DNA of 64,000 nt from Palauibacter sp022826685 (lineage in GTDB: Bacteria; Gemmatimonadota; Gemmatimonadetes; Palauibacterales; Palauibacteraceae). Positions 7,183 through 16,021 of the stretch are shown piece after piece. Below the pieces are notes generated by a model that saw only the letters and a list, made by a program, of their open reading frames with translations, was not told the DNA's origin and did not search any database. The position numbers and the translations under genes were made by a program. Where the stretch lies: the NCBI RefSeq assembly GCF_965221685.1, contig NZ_OZ244907.1. One strand, 5' to 3'. Each line of letters starts with the position of its first letter. Position 1 is the first letter of the stretch.

Positions 7183-10100
7183 ATGTCCGGAGAGTCTTGT
7201 CTTGCTCGTTCAGGCCAGCGTCGCCGCAGCCCTCGAGTTTGCGTCCCGGGGCGCGCCGTGACCCTGGCTGGCCTGCTGGCCGTGCTGTCGTGCGGTGGCG
7301 GCACGACCGATCCGATCCCCGATCCACGCCCTCAGCCGCCACCCCCTCCCGAACCGGCCCGGCCTGCAACGGTGATTGTGAGCCCGAATTCCGTCCAGTT
7401 CACGGCGGTGGGCGAGACGGCACGGCTGAGCGCCGAAGTGCGGGACCAGAACGGACAGGTCATGACGGGCGTGGCTGTCACCTGGGCGAGCAGCGACACA
7501 TCGGTTGCCACCGTCGACGCAACAGGCCTGGTCCGCGCCGTCGCGGACGGCAATGCGACGATCCGCGCGACCGCCGGATCCGTGACAGGCCAGGCGGCGG
7601 TCTCCGTCATGGATCTCGATCGAGCGGTCCTCACGACCTTCTACCGCGTCACCGCCGGCGACGATTGGAAGAGGAACGACAACTGGCTGAGTACCGCCCC
7701 GTTGGGAGATTGGTTCGGGGTCGACACCGACGACCAGGGTCGGGTGATCGAGTTGAACCTGCAGAGCAACAATGTGAGTGGCCCTCTTCCGCCGGCACTG
7801 GGCGACCTGTCGGAACTGAGGAGCCTGACGCTCTGGCATAATCCCCTGACCGGTCCGATCCCGTCCGAACTGGGCAAACTCTCGCGGCTCAGCGACCTGC
7901 ACCTGACGACCACCGCGGACAGCGAACTCGAGGGGCCCATTCCGCCCGAGATCGGCAATCTCCCGCTCACCGGGCTGAGCCTCTTTTCGGACAAACTGCA
8001 GGGGCCGATCCCACCCGAGCTGGGGAATCTTCGCAACCTCACATGGCTCATCCTGGGGGGCAGAAACTTCACCGGCCCGCTTCCCGCCTCGTTCATCGAG
8101 TTTACCCGTCTGCAGATCGTGAGAGTCTCCCTCTGCGTGCCGGGTACGCCGCCATGGATCCCCTGGGCCGCGAGGATCCGGAGTCTCGGGGCGTCCATCT
8201 GCAACATTGCGGACGTTGAAGTTCTGAACGCTCTCCATGAAGCCACGGGTGGACCGGACTGGACGAACCGGGACGGTTGGGGGGAGGGTTCGATCAGCCA
8301 GTGGTACGGGGTCACGACCGACTCCATCGGCTTCGTGACCGGCCTGGACCTGAGCAACAACGGATTGACGGGCCGGCTCCCTTCCAATCTGGGGCAGCTG
8401 GCGCGCTTGACGGTGCTCGCGGTGGACGGAAACGAGCTTTCCGGATCGATACCGCTGGCGCTTACATCGGTGGCTCTGACCAGGTTCAGCTACAGCGGGA
8501 CAAACCTGTGCGCACCCGCCGACGACAGGTTCCGCGCATGGCTCGCCGCGATCGAATCACACGAGGGCACGGGAGAGGAGTGCGAACTGTCCGAGCGTGA
8601 CATTCTCGAGTCTCTCTATGCAGGCACAGGAGGCGCGAACTGGGGGACGAACCGGAACTGGACGTCCGAGCGTCCACTCCGGGAATGGCACGGCGTCACC
8701 GTGGACGAGGACGGCCGGGTGACCGCGCTGCGCCTCACGGCCAATGGCCTGGCGGGTCCGATCCCGCCCGAACTCGGCGGCTTGACGGAGTTGCGGAGAC
8801 TCGAGCTCTCCCGGAACAAGCTGTCCGGACCCGTGCCGGGTCGACTGGGGAACCTTGCGCAGATCGAACGTCTCCTGCTGGCGGACAACGAACTCCGGGG
8901 ACCTGTCCCGCTGGAACTGGCAAGCCTGGTAACCCTTCGGTACCTCGATCTGGGGGAGAACGAACTGAGCGGCCCGATTCCTGCGGAGCTTGGCGACCTC
9001 GCCGGTCTTCAGCGGTTGCACCTCGACAGGAACAGGCTCAGCGGCCCGATTCCCTCCGAACTCGGCGAACTCACTGAAGTCAATTGGCTTGACCTCAGCC
9101 GGAACGAACTCACTGGCGCGATTCCTGTCACCTTTTCCCATCTTCCCCGGCTCAGCCGGCTGTATCTCGGCCTGAACCGGCTCGAGGGACCGATCCCGGT
9201 CTGGCTCGGTGGTCTCGGGACCCTGGTACACCTTTCTCTCTTCGCGAACGATTTCACGGGGCCGATTCCGTCGGCCCTGCAGGGGCTGACGGGCCTCCGG
9301 GAACTCGACGTGTGGGGCAATCGCCTGACCGGACGGATTCCATCGTGGCTCGGCAGCCTGACTTCGCTCGAACAACTCTGGCTCGCGCGGAACGAGCTTA
9401 CGGGATCGATCCCGCCCGAACTGGGGGACCTCACCAACCTCCGAGACCTCATCATCTACGACAACGACTTGACCGGACCGGTTCCGCCCGAACTCGCGCT
9501 GCTCTCGAGTCTCCGCACCCTGTCCATCGGAAGCACGGGGCTCACCGGTCCGATTCCAGCCGAGTTCGTCAACCTGTCGCTCGACAGATTCCTGTGGCAG
9601 AACACGGGACTCTGCTCTCCGACGGACGGTGCCTTTCAGGACTGGCTGGCCGGGCTGAGGGTCAATCAGGGCGGGGGACCGTGCGTCAAAGATGCGCTGG
9701 AGTCGCTGTATGAGAGCGCGGGCGGCGATCAATGGGCCAGCAACACCAATTGGCTGACCGACGAGCCGGTCGCGGAGTGGTACGGGGTAACGGTGGACGA
9801 GCGAGGTCTGCCCATCGCGCTCGATCTCCGGGACAACGGGCTCGAAGGGTCGATCTCGACCGAGATCGGAACACTCCTTTCGCTGCGTGACCTCGACCTG
9901 AGCCATAACCGGCTGACCGGCGCGATTCCGTCCGAACTCGGGGAATTGAACGCACTGAGCCGACTCGATCTTGGTGACAACCGACTCACGGGTGCGATCC
10001 CGGGCGCGATCGGACAGTTGGACCCGCTGCAGCTTCTCGATCTCGGAACGAACGCGTTGACCGGGAACATCCCGGACGAACTGGGTCGCCTCACGAGACT

Positions 10101-11775
10101 CGAGACGCTGGATCTGTCGGACAACCGGTTCACGGGGACGCTGCCGGGCTCGCTCGTCGACCTTGCGGCACTCACCGATTTCCGCTGGAACGACAGCGGA
10201 GTCTGCGCCCCGGAAGTGACCTGGTTCCAGTCGTGGCTGGGATCCATCGCTCGGCACACGCCGGGGGAGAACTGTACTCCCGCGCCTTTCCTGCTGGACG
10301 TCCCCTCCGTGCATTTGACCCAGGCCGCACAGAACCTCGACGGTGACGTCCCGCTGATCGCCGGACGCCCGGCGTTGCTCCGGGTGTTTGGGACCGCCGA
10401 CCGGGCGAATTCCTACCAGCCGCGAGCGCGAGCCACGTTCTACATGGCCGGTTCGGAAGTGCATGCCGTGTCGATGGAGCTCGAATCCGGACGCGGGCTT
10501 CCGCTCTCGCCGAGGCCGGAGGAGCTCTCGCAGTCCCATAGCGCAGCGATTCCCGCGGAAGTTCTGAGGCCGGGCGTCGAGATCGTGATCGAGGTCGATC
10601 CGGACAGCGTTATGCCGCGGGCGGCGGGAAGTACGGTCCGGGTCCCCGCGGACGGGCGCCTGGCGCTGGATGTCCGGGAGGTGCCTCGTTTCGACGTGAC
10701 GATCGTCCCGGTCCTCTACCAGTCGGTACCGGACAGCAGCGTCCTCGACTGGGCCGACGATTTTGCGTCCAGCCAGGAGGCGGGCGGCTTCGTCCGACAC
10801 GTCCTCCCCGTGGAGGAGTGGAACGTGACCGTCCGCGAACCTTATGTGACGACGAACGATCCCCGCTCTCTGGCCCAGTGGAGAGACCTGTTGTCGGAGA
10901 TCGCGCTTGTCAGGACGATGGAGAGGGGGACGGGGCACTACTTTGGGGTGATGGAACCCGTGCGACGGTCCGGCATTCGCGGAGTCGGCCGGTTGCCTGG
11001 ATTCTCGAGCGTCGGCCTGCCGGAACCCGGCGTCATGGCGCATGAACTGGGTCACAACCTGAGCCTCCGGCACACGCCATGCGGCATCGCTTTCGATGAC
11101 GATCCGAACTACCCGTACAGCCAGGGCGAGATCGGGGTTCCGGGCTATGACGCTCGGGGTGACAGCCTGATTTCCAGTTCGATCCCCGACGTGATGGGGA
11201 GCGGATGCGACCCCGCCTGGATCAGCGACTACCACTTCGGCAAGGCGCTGTCTTACCGGAGCGGAGCGGCGGACATCGGCGCAACGATCACGGATCCGGC
11301 GCGAGGGGCCAGGCTGCTGCTTTGGGGCAGCGTGGATGCGGACGGTGGACTGCATCTGGATCCAGCGTTCGTGCTGGATGCGCCCGCGGTGGTCCCGTCC
11401 CGCAGCGGCCCTTACCGCGTGGAGGGCTTCGGTCCGGGGGGAGCGCCTCTGTTCTCGCTCGCTTTCGCGGTCGACGAGGTAGACCACGGGGGCGGCACCT
11501 TCCTCTTCACGATCCCGTTCGAGGACGGCTGGCAAGAGTCGCTCGAGAGCATCGTACTCTCCGGCCCCCGGGGCACGGCCACGCTCGATGGCGACACGGA
11601 CCGGCCGATGGCGATCGTCATGGACCGGGCCACGGGCCGCGTTCGCAGTATTCGACGCGGGGACCCGGCTCTCCAGGCAGCCGCCCTTGCCGCGGACAGA
11701 GCGACTGGAAGCACGCGGGATCCGGAACTGCAGGTGTACGTGAGTTTCGGTCTGCCTGCGTCTGTGCCCCGGTAG
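7183..11775 (+). CDS. Large lipoprotein: Ig-like (BIG2) + four plant-type LRR modules + C-terminal metzincin-like domain
   Basis: A 1,530-residue predicted surface lipoprotein. A basic N-terminus and hydrophobic run end in lipobox VLSC followed by a Pro-rich spacer. A BIG2/invasin-like Ig domain follows (VTWASSDTSVATVD, then VRAVADGNATIRAT). Four LRR modules come next, each opening with a cap of the type 'fY..tgG..W....nW....pl.eWyGV'. Each continues with 'plant-specific' repeats (GPIPPELGxLxxLxxL). The C-terminal about 450 residues hold HELGHNLSLRH (HExxHxxxxxH, His1287 first) and a possible Met-turn in SIPDVMGSG, both marks of zinc metzincins. GGAG lies seven bases before the ATG at 7183; a GTG at 7153 is the alternative. 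LRR-protease fusions suggest a surface adhesin or peptidase; target unknown. Confidence 0.85.
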   Translation: MSGESCLARSGQRRRSPRVCVPGRAVTLAGLLAVLSCGGGTTDPIPDPRPQPPPPPEPARPATVIVSPNSVQFTAVGETARLSAEVRDQNGQVMTGVAVTWASSDTSVATVDATGLVRAVADGNATIRATAGSVTGQAAVSVMDLDRAVLTTFYRVTAGDDWKRNDNWLSTAPLGDWFGVDTDDQGRVIELNLQSNNVSGPLPPALGDLSELRSLTLWHNPLTGPIPSELGKLSRLSDLHLTTTADSELEGPIPPEIGNLPLTGLSLFSDKLQGPIPPELGNLRNLTWLILGGRNFTGPLPASFIEFTRLQIVRVSLCVPGTPPWIPWAARIRSLGASICNIADVEVLNALHEATGGPDWTNRDGWGEGSISQWYGVTTDSIGFVTGLDLSNNGLTGRLPSNLGQLARLTVLAVDGNELSGSIPLALTSVALTRFSYSGTNLCAPADDRFRAWLAAIESHEGTGEECELSERDILESLYAGTGGANWGTNRNWTSERPLREWHGVTVDEDGRVTALRLTANGLAGPIPPELGGLTELRRLELSRNKLSGPVPGRLGNLAQIERLLLADNELRGPVPLELASLVTLRYLDLGENELSGPIPAELGDLAGLQRLHLDRNRLSGPIPSELGELTEVNWLDLSRNELTGAIPVTFSHLPRLSRLYLGLNRLEGPIPVWLGGLGTLVHLSLFANDFTGPIPSALQGLTGLRELDVWGNRLTGRIPSWLGSLTSLEQLWLARNELTGSIPPELGDLTNLRDLIIYDNDLTGPVPPELALLSSLRTLSIGSTGLTGPIPAEFVNLSLDRFLWQNTGLCSPTDGAFQDWLAGLRVNQGGGPCVKDALESLYESAGGDQWASNTNWLTDEPVAEWYGVTVDERGLPIALDLRDNGLEGSISTEIGTLLSLRDLDLSHNRLTGAIPSELGELNALSRLDLGDNRLTGAIPGAIGQLDPLQLLDLGTNALTGNIPDELGRLTRLETLDLSDNRFTGTLPGSLVDLAALTDFRWNDSGVCAPEVTWFQSWLGSIARHTPGENCTPAPFLLDVPSVHLTQAAQNLDGDVPLIAGRPALLRVFGTADRANSYQPRARATFYMAGSEVHAVSMELESGRGLPLSPRPEELSQSHSAAIPAEVLRPGVEIVIEVDPDSVMPRAAGSTVRVPADGRLALDVREVPRFDVTIVPVLYQSVPDSSVLDWADDFASSQEAGGFVRHVLPVEEWNVTVREPYVTTNDPRSLAQWRDLLSEIALVRTMERGTGHYFGVMEPVRRSGIRGVGRLPGFSSVGLPEPGVMAHELGHNLSLRHTPCGIAFDDDPNYPYSQGEIGVPGYDARGDSLISSSIPDVMGSGCDPAWISDYHFGKALSYRSGAADIGATITDPARGARLLLWGSVDADGGLHLDPAFVLDAPAVVPSRSGPYRVEGFGPGGAPLFSLAFAVDEVDHGGGTFLFTIPFEDGWQESLESIVLSGPRGTATLDGDTDRPMAIVMDRATGRVRSIRRGDPALQAAALAADRATGSTRDPELQVYVSFGLPASVPR

Positions 11776-11897
11776 GCCGCGGTTGCCTGGACGTTACGCA
11801 CCCGGGTGCACGCAGCCGCACTGGTCCGGGGATGTCGCGCGATGCTAGCGTTGGGGGTTGTCATCGTTCTCCAACGTTCGCCGGAACGAGGTATCCC

Positions 11898-12812
11898 ATG
11901 AGACAGTCCCGATTGATCCTCCCCCTGCTCGCGCTGTTCGCGGTCTCCGCCACGGCTCTGGCCGGACAGCAGCGGAACATGACGCCCGAGGAGCGTGCCC
12001 GGATGGCCGCCGAGCGTGAGCGCCAGGTGCAGGAGGAACTCGTCTCCGAGCGGCCCATCGAGGCGTTCGACACGGTGTGGATCGAGGAGATGACGTGGAT
12101 GGAGGTGCGGGACGCGATGGCGGCCGGGAAGACCACCGCGATCATCACGACCGGCGGCATCGAGCAGAACGGGCCGTACCTCGCCACGGGCAAGCACAAC
12201 TACGTGCTGCAGGGCGCCTGCGAGGGGGTGGCCCGCGAACTCGGAAACGCGCTCTGCGCCCCGATCATCAAGCTCGTCCCCGAAGGCGATATCGACGAAC
12301 CGTCCGGGCACATGCGGTATCCGGGCACGATCAGCCTCCGGCAGGAGACGTTCGAGGCGGTACTCGATGACGTGGCGTCGAGCCTCAAGGCGCACGGGTT
12401 CGAGCACATCATCCTCTTCGGCGACAGCGGCGGGAACCAGTCGGGCATGGAGGCGGTCGCCGCCCGCCTGAACGAGCGCTGGTACGACGCTCAGGCGCAC
12501 TTCATCCCCGAGTTCTACCGCTACCGCGACGTCCACGACTGGATGAACACCGAACTCGGCATCTTCGAGACCGATCCCGAGGGGATCCACGACGACTTCG
12601 TCATCACCGCGATCATGATGGTCGAGGATCCGACGATGGTGCGCTACGACGAGCGCGTGGCGGCGGGCCGGGCCAGCATCAACGGCGTCCCGATCGCCCC
12701 GAAGGAGGAGGCGATCGCCACCGGCAAGAAGCTGCTCGGCTTCCGGGTGGATGAGACGGTGAAGGCGATCCGGGCCTCGATCGAGGCGGGCATGGCCGAA
12801 GCGGGCCGGTGA
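11898..12812 (+). CDS. Exported creatininase-family protein with substituted metal ligands
   Basis: A 304-residue exported member of the creatininase (creatinine amidohydrolase) family, with a signal peptide ending near ATALAG. The family fold is clear: IITTGGIEQNGPYLATGKHN, GHMRYPGTISLRQETF, and IILFGDSGGNQSGMEAV. The classical metal motif ExHG is E89-Q-N91-G here. The following Asp and the His of the THGGN-type motif are also not conserved (TGKHN, GDSGGN). Compare the intact EQHGPHLPLFVDAEHG in the second family member at 56087. A changed chemistry or loss of hydrolase activity is therefore possible. The stop overlaps the start of the next gene (GTGA), so the two are probably co-expressed. 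Confidence 0.82.
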   Translation: MRQSRLILPLLALFAVSATALAGQQRNMTPEERARMAAERERQVQEELVSERPIEAFDTVWIEEMTWMEVRDAMAAGKTTAIITTGGIEQNGPYLATGKHNYVLQGACEGVARELGNALCAPIIKLVPEGDIDEPSGHMRYPGTISLRQETFEAVLDDVASSLKAHGFEHIILFGDSGGNQSGMEAVAARLNERWYDAQAHFIPEFYRYRDVHDWMNTELGIFETDPEGIHDDFVITAIMMVEDPTMVRYDERVAAGRASINGVPIAPKEEAIATGKKLLGFRVDETVKAIRASIEAGMAEAGR

Positions 12813-13651
12813 GACCTGCCCGGATCCTGGCGGGCGTCGCGGTCATCGCGGCGCTGTGTGCCGAGGCGCTGCCGCTCGCCGGTCAGATCCCTCTCGGCAA
12901 CCCCAGCGGCCGGGGGCAGACGGTGACCCCCGCCTACGAGGGCTGGTATCCGAACGCGGACGGCACGCTGTCGCTCTCGTTCGGCTACTTCAACCGCAAC
13001 TTCGATGAGACGATCGAGGTTCCCCTGGGGCCGGACAACGCGATCGAACCGGCGGAGTTCCAGGGGGCGCAGCCCACCTCGTTTTCCCCGCGGCGCCACT
13101 ACGGCGTGTTCGTCGTCCGGGTCCCGGCGGACTTCGGCGAGGGGAAGGTCTACTGGACGCTGAGGATGCGCGGCCAGACGCTCCGGATCCCGGGCCACGT
13201 GCACCGAGACTGGCAGATCGATGCGCTCAAGGGCGAAGCCGGCGACGGGAACACGCCCCCCGTCCTCCGCTTCGGAGCGGGCGAGGAAGGCGCGGGACCG
13301 GCCGGCGCATGGGGAGGCCCCCTTTCGGCCCGGGTCGGAGAACCGCTCGACGTGGGCGTCCACGTGAGGGACGACGGCGTTGGACGGAGCCATTTCGTGG
13401 CGGGAAGCCGCGACGGCTCGCCGGTCAACCTCACGTGGTTCAAGCACCAGGGTCCGGGCGACGTGACGTTCGGCGAGCGGACCGCCCGCGTCCCATCGAG
13501 CGGAGCGGAAGCGATCACGCCGATCATCTTCAGCGAGCCCGGCGAATACATCCTGCGCGTGCGGGCAAACGACGGATCAGGCGTCTCCGCGGCGGGGCAC
13601 GCTCAATGCTGCTGGACGAACGGGTTCGTTCGGGTCATCGTCAACCCGTGA
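12809..13651 (+). CDS. Secreted protein of unknown function
   Basis: A 280-residue protein with a predicted signal peptide (hydrophobic core AGVAVIAALCAEALPLAG). I do not recognise a family. The sequence looks like beta-sandwich domains. The first half contains YEGWYPNADGTLSLSFGYFN, and the second ends with an Ig/cadherin-like FSEPGEYILRVRANDGSG. Two adjacent Cys (AQCCWTNG) lie near the C-terminus. It begins with GTG in a GTGA overlap with the creatininase-like gene, so the pair is likely an operon, and 54 bases separate it from the next gene. Similar N-terminal segments occur beside cytochrome/monooxygenase-like proteins, so a role in the same process is possible but unproven. Confidence 0.7.
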   Translation: MRPARILAGVAVIAALCAEALPLAGQIPLGNPSGRGQTVTPAYEGWYPNADGTLSLSFGYFNRNFDETIEVPLGPDNAIEPAEFQGAQPTSFSPRRHYGVFVVRVPADFGEGKVYWTLRMRGQTLRIPGHVHRDWQIDALKGEAGDGNTPPVLRFGAGEEGAGPAGAWGGPLSARVGEPLDVGVHVRDDGVGRSHFVAGSRDGSPVNLTWFKHQGPGDVTFGERTARVPSSGAEAITPIIFSEPGEYILRVRANDGSGVSAAGHAQCCWTNGFVRVIVNP

Positions 13652-13705
13652 CGCGACACCGTCCGCTTCAGGGACGTTTCCGAGTCAGGCTGGAGGAGCA
13701 CGACC

Positions 13706-15097
13706 ATGAGACAGACTCCGATCTCCCATAAGCGAGCCGCCATCGCCATCGGTGCGGCACTCAGCGCGCTGAGCGCCGCGGGGCCGGCGCAGGCGCAGGA
13801 GAGCGGGCCCGGGGAGGTGACCTTCAACCGGGACGTGGCGCCGATCCTCCAGGCGAACTGCCAGGAGTGTCACCAGGAAGGGTCGATCGCCCCCATGGCG
13901 CTCCTCACGTACCAGGACGCCTACCGCTGGGCGACGAGCATCCGCGAGAAGGTCTCGAACCGCATCATGCCGCCCTGGCACCTCGACCCGACGGTCGGGA
14001 TCCAGGAGTTCAGGAACGATCGCAGTCTGTCGAGCGAGGAGATCGAGACGATCGTCGCGTGGATCGACGGCGGCCGCGCCGAAGGCGATCCCGCGGACCT
14101 CCCGCCGCCCGCCGAGTTCCCCGATCCGAACGAATGGCGCCTCAGGGCCGACTTCGGGGAGCCGGACCTGATCATCGCCTCGGAGCCGTACACGCTGGAA
14201 GCCGAGACGATGGACAAGTGGTGGCGGCCGACCACGCCGACCGGCATCACGGAGCCGCGCTGGGTGAAGGCGATCGAGATCAAGCCGGCCGGCAACGACG
14301 CGCGCACGATCACGCACCACGTCCTCGCCTTCCTCCAGCAGGACGAGGAGGAGAGCCCGATGAGCGCCGGGATCGTCGAGGCGAGCACGCGCGGCGGCGC
14401 GATGGGTGGCCCGGGACTGTTCATGGAGTGGGCCGTGGGCAAGGAGGGCGAGATCTTCCCCGAGGGCGCGGGCAAGGTCATGCTCCCCGGCTCCGAGATC
14501 CGCTGGGAGGTCCACCTCCACGCGATGGGCAAGCGGATCGAGGACAGCTACGTCGAACTCGGCGTGTGGTTCTATCCGAAGGGCGAGGAGCCCCGGAACC
14601 GCACCCGGCTCATGTTCTACAACGCCACAGGCCGGACGGGCCTCGACATTCCGCCGGGCGAGGTCGCGGTCACGCAGGACTTCCACACGCTGCGCTGGCC
14701 CGCGCGACTGGAGAACTTCCAGCCGCACATGCACATGCGGGGCAAGGCGATGTCGCTCGAGGCGATCCATCCGGATGGCCGCAAGGAGTTGATCAACCAG
14801 GTCGACAACTTCCAGTGGAACTGGCACATCAACTACATCTACGAGGAAGACGCCGCGCCGCTTCTCCCCGCGGGCACGACGCTGGTCATCACCGCCTGGC
14901 ACGACAACACCCCCGAGAACCCGAACAACCCCGACCATGAGCAGTGGGTCGACTACGGGGACCGGACCGTGGACGAGATGGCGCACCTGTGGGTCGACGT
15001 GACGTACCTCGACCCCGCGGAGTTCGAGGCGCTCGTCGCCGCCCGGGAGGAGGCGCGCCGCGCCGCCCAGGCGCAGACGAACAACTCGAACCACTAG
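13706..15097 (+). CDS. Exported cytochrome c / copper-type monooxygenase-like protein
   Basis: A 463-residue exported protein, signal peptide ending near AQAQE. The N-terminal domain holds one covalent-heme motif, CQECH (Cys52, Cys55, His56), followed by RIMPPWH, a pattern of Planctomycete-type cytochromes. The C-terminal two thirds resemble the beta-sandwich domains of type II copper ascorbate-dependent monooxygenases: ARTITHHVLAF, EVHLHAMGKRI, QPHMHMRGKAMSLEA. His-rich HxH motifs could bind copper. GGAGGA lies eight bases before the ATG. The heme could pass electrons to the copper site. Substrate is unknown; homologues are common in Gemmatimonadota, Acidobacteria and Planctomycetes (family knowledge). 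Confidence 0.78.
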   Translation: MRQTPISHKRAAIAIGAALSALSAAGPAQAQESGPGEVTFNRDVAPILQANCQECHQEGSIAPMALLTYQDAYRWATSIREKVSNRIMPPWHLDPTVGIQEFRNDRSLSSEEIETIVAWIDGGRAEGDPADLPPPAEFPDPNEWRLRADFGEPDLIIASEPYTLEAETMDKWWRPTTPTGITEPRWVKAIEIKPAGNDARTITHHVLAFLQQDEEESPMSAGIVEASTRGGAMGGPGLFMEWAVGKEGEIFPEGAGKVMLPGSEIRWEVHLHAMGKRIEDSYVELGVWFYPKGEEPRNRTRLMFYNATGRTGLDIPPGEVAVTQDFHTLRWPARLENFQPHMHMRGKAMSLEAIHPDGRKELINQVDNFQWNWHINYIYEEDAAPLLPAGTTLVITAWHDNTPENPNNPDHEQWVDYGDRTVDEMAHLWVDVTYLDPAEFEALVAAREEARRAAQAQTNNSNH

Positions 15098-15140
15098 GCG
15101 TCAGCCGGAAGCCGGGCGCCGGCGCCGAAGGTCCAAGCCG

Positions 15141-15545
15141 ATGGCCATGACCGGTCAAGGCCTGACGCCGATGCTCGTCGTCCGGGACGTGGCGGCGAGT
15201 TCAGCCTGGTACGTGGAACTCTTCGGCTTCGTGAGCGGTCGGGGGGGCCATCACTTCGAGCGGCTCCTCGCGCCGGACGGAAGCGTCGAACTCATGCTGC
15301 ACCACCGCGAGTTCAAGGCCCACCCGGGGATGACGGACCCGCTGGAGGGGACGCCCGGCCGCGGCGTCCTGCTCTACTTCTACACGGAGGATGCACAGGC
15401 CCTCTTTGAGCGCGCCCGCGCCATGGGAGCCGACTGCCTCGACGAACCGCACGTGAACCCGAACGCCCGCTCCATCGAGTTCACGCTCCGGGATCTCGAC
15501 GGCTACCCGATCTCCGTCTCCCAACGACTCCCGAGCAGCGCCTAA
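15141..15545 (+). CDS. VOC (glyoxalase/bleomycin-resistance) superfamily protein
   Basis: A 134-residue, single-domain VOC protein with two beta-alpha-beta-beta-beta modules. The pattern begins LTPMLVVRDVAASSAWYVEL and ends with IEFTLRDLDGYPISVSQRL, a common closing motif that includes a metal-binding Glu position. ELMLHHREF supplies a His-rich strand. These proteins are metal-dependent dioxygenases, isomerases or drug-binding proteins; this one cannot be assigned further. AAGG lies about nine bases before the ATG. An in-frame ATG two codons later is an alternative start. It lies 43 bases after the cytochrome-monooxygenase gene on the same strand. Confidence 0.8.
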   Translation: MAMTGQGLTPMLVVRDVAASSAWYVELFGFVSGRGGHHFERLLAPDGSVELMLHHREFKAHPGMTDPLEGTPGRGVLLYFYTEDAQALFERARAMGADCLDEPHVNPNARSIEFTLRDLDGYPISVSQRLPSSA

Positions 15546-15582
15546 CGGCGGGAGTCCACCCTCTCAAGCGCGACCCGTCGAC

Positions 15583-15605
15583 ATGGTACTTGTTATGGTA
15601 CCATA
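15583..15605. promoter_or_regulatory. Palindrome and direct repeat upstream of hicB-like gene (probable operator)
   Basis: ATGGTAC occurs at 15583-15589 and 15595-15601, twelve bases apart. TATGGTACCATA at 15594-15605 is a perfect 12-bp palindrome. A plausible promoter, TTGTTA (15590-15595), 17 bases, TACTCT (15613-15618), overlaps it. HicB proteins repress their own promoters through palindromic operators, so this is a likely autoregulatory site. If the -10 is right, the ATG at 15628 would be nearly leaderless, which favours the ATG at 15655. Confidence 0.45.
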
Positions 15606-15627
15606 GACGAAGTACTCTGGGGGCGCC

Positions 15628-16005
15628 ATGGGGACCAAACGCCGCAAGAACACGATGGAATACAGAGGATATCTGGCCGCGGTGGAGTTCGACGACTCGG
15701 TCAACGTCCTCCACGGGCGGGTGATCAACAGCGGTCCGTATCCGATCGCGACGTTCGAGGCGACGGACACGAAGCAGCTACGCCAGGAGTTTCACCGCTC
15801 CATCGACGAATATCTCGCCTGGTGCGAGGAAGACGGGGTCGAGCCTAAGCGGCCTTTCTCGGGGAAGCTGAACGTCCGCCTCGGCTCCGAGCTTCACGCG
15901 GCCGCCGCCCAAGAGGCGGCGGCGCGAGAGATGAGCATCAACTCGTGGATCGTGGAAGCTGTGCGGGAGCGGGCCACCGCTCCCTATCAGACCACGGACG
16001 AATAA
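15628..16005 (+). CDS. hicB: HicB-family antitoxin-like protein, no HicA partner seen
   Basis: A 125-residue protein with the HicB arrangement. The N-terminal partial RNase H-like fold is MEYRGYLAAVEFDDSVNVLHGRV. The C-terminal ribbon-helix-helix DNA-binding segment is LNVRLGSELHAAAAQEAA then INSWIVEAV. HicB normally neutralises HicA, a small dsRBD-like mRNA-degrading toxin of about 60 residues. No HicA-like frame lies on either side: 83 bases precede the gene and the ankyrin gene ends 17 bases after it on the opposite strand. The gene is therefore a solitary antitoxin or repressor. ATG at 15655 (MEYRGY) is an equally good start by comparison with the family. Palindromic DNA just upstream suggests self-regulation. 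Confidence 0.72.
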   Translation: MGTKRRKNTMEYRGYLAAVEFDDSVNVLHGRVINSGPYPIATFEATDTKQLRQEFHRSIDEYLAWCEEDGVEPKRPFSGKLNVRLGSELHAAAAQEAAAREMSINSWIVEAVRERATAPYQTTDE

Positions 16006-16021
16006 CTCGGGAGCGGGCGGC

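Noticed and set aside
15546..15627. A short hicA gene upstream of hicB
   Set aside because: The gap is only 82 bases, too short for a HicA of about 60 residues, and no fitting frame exists.
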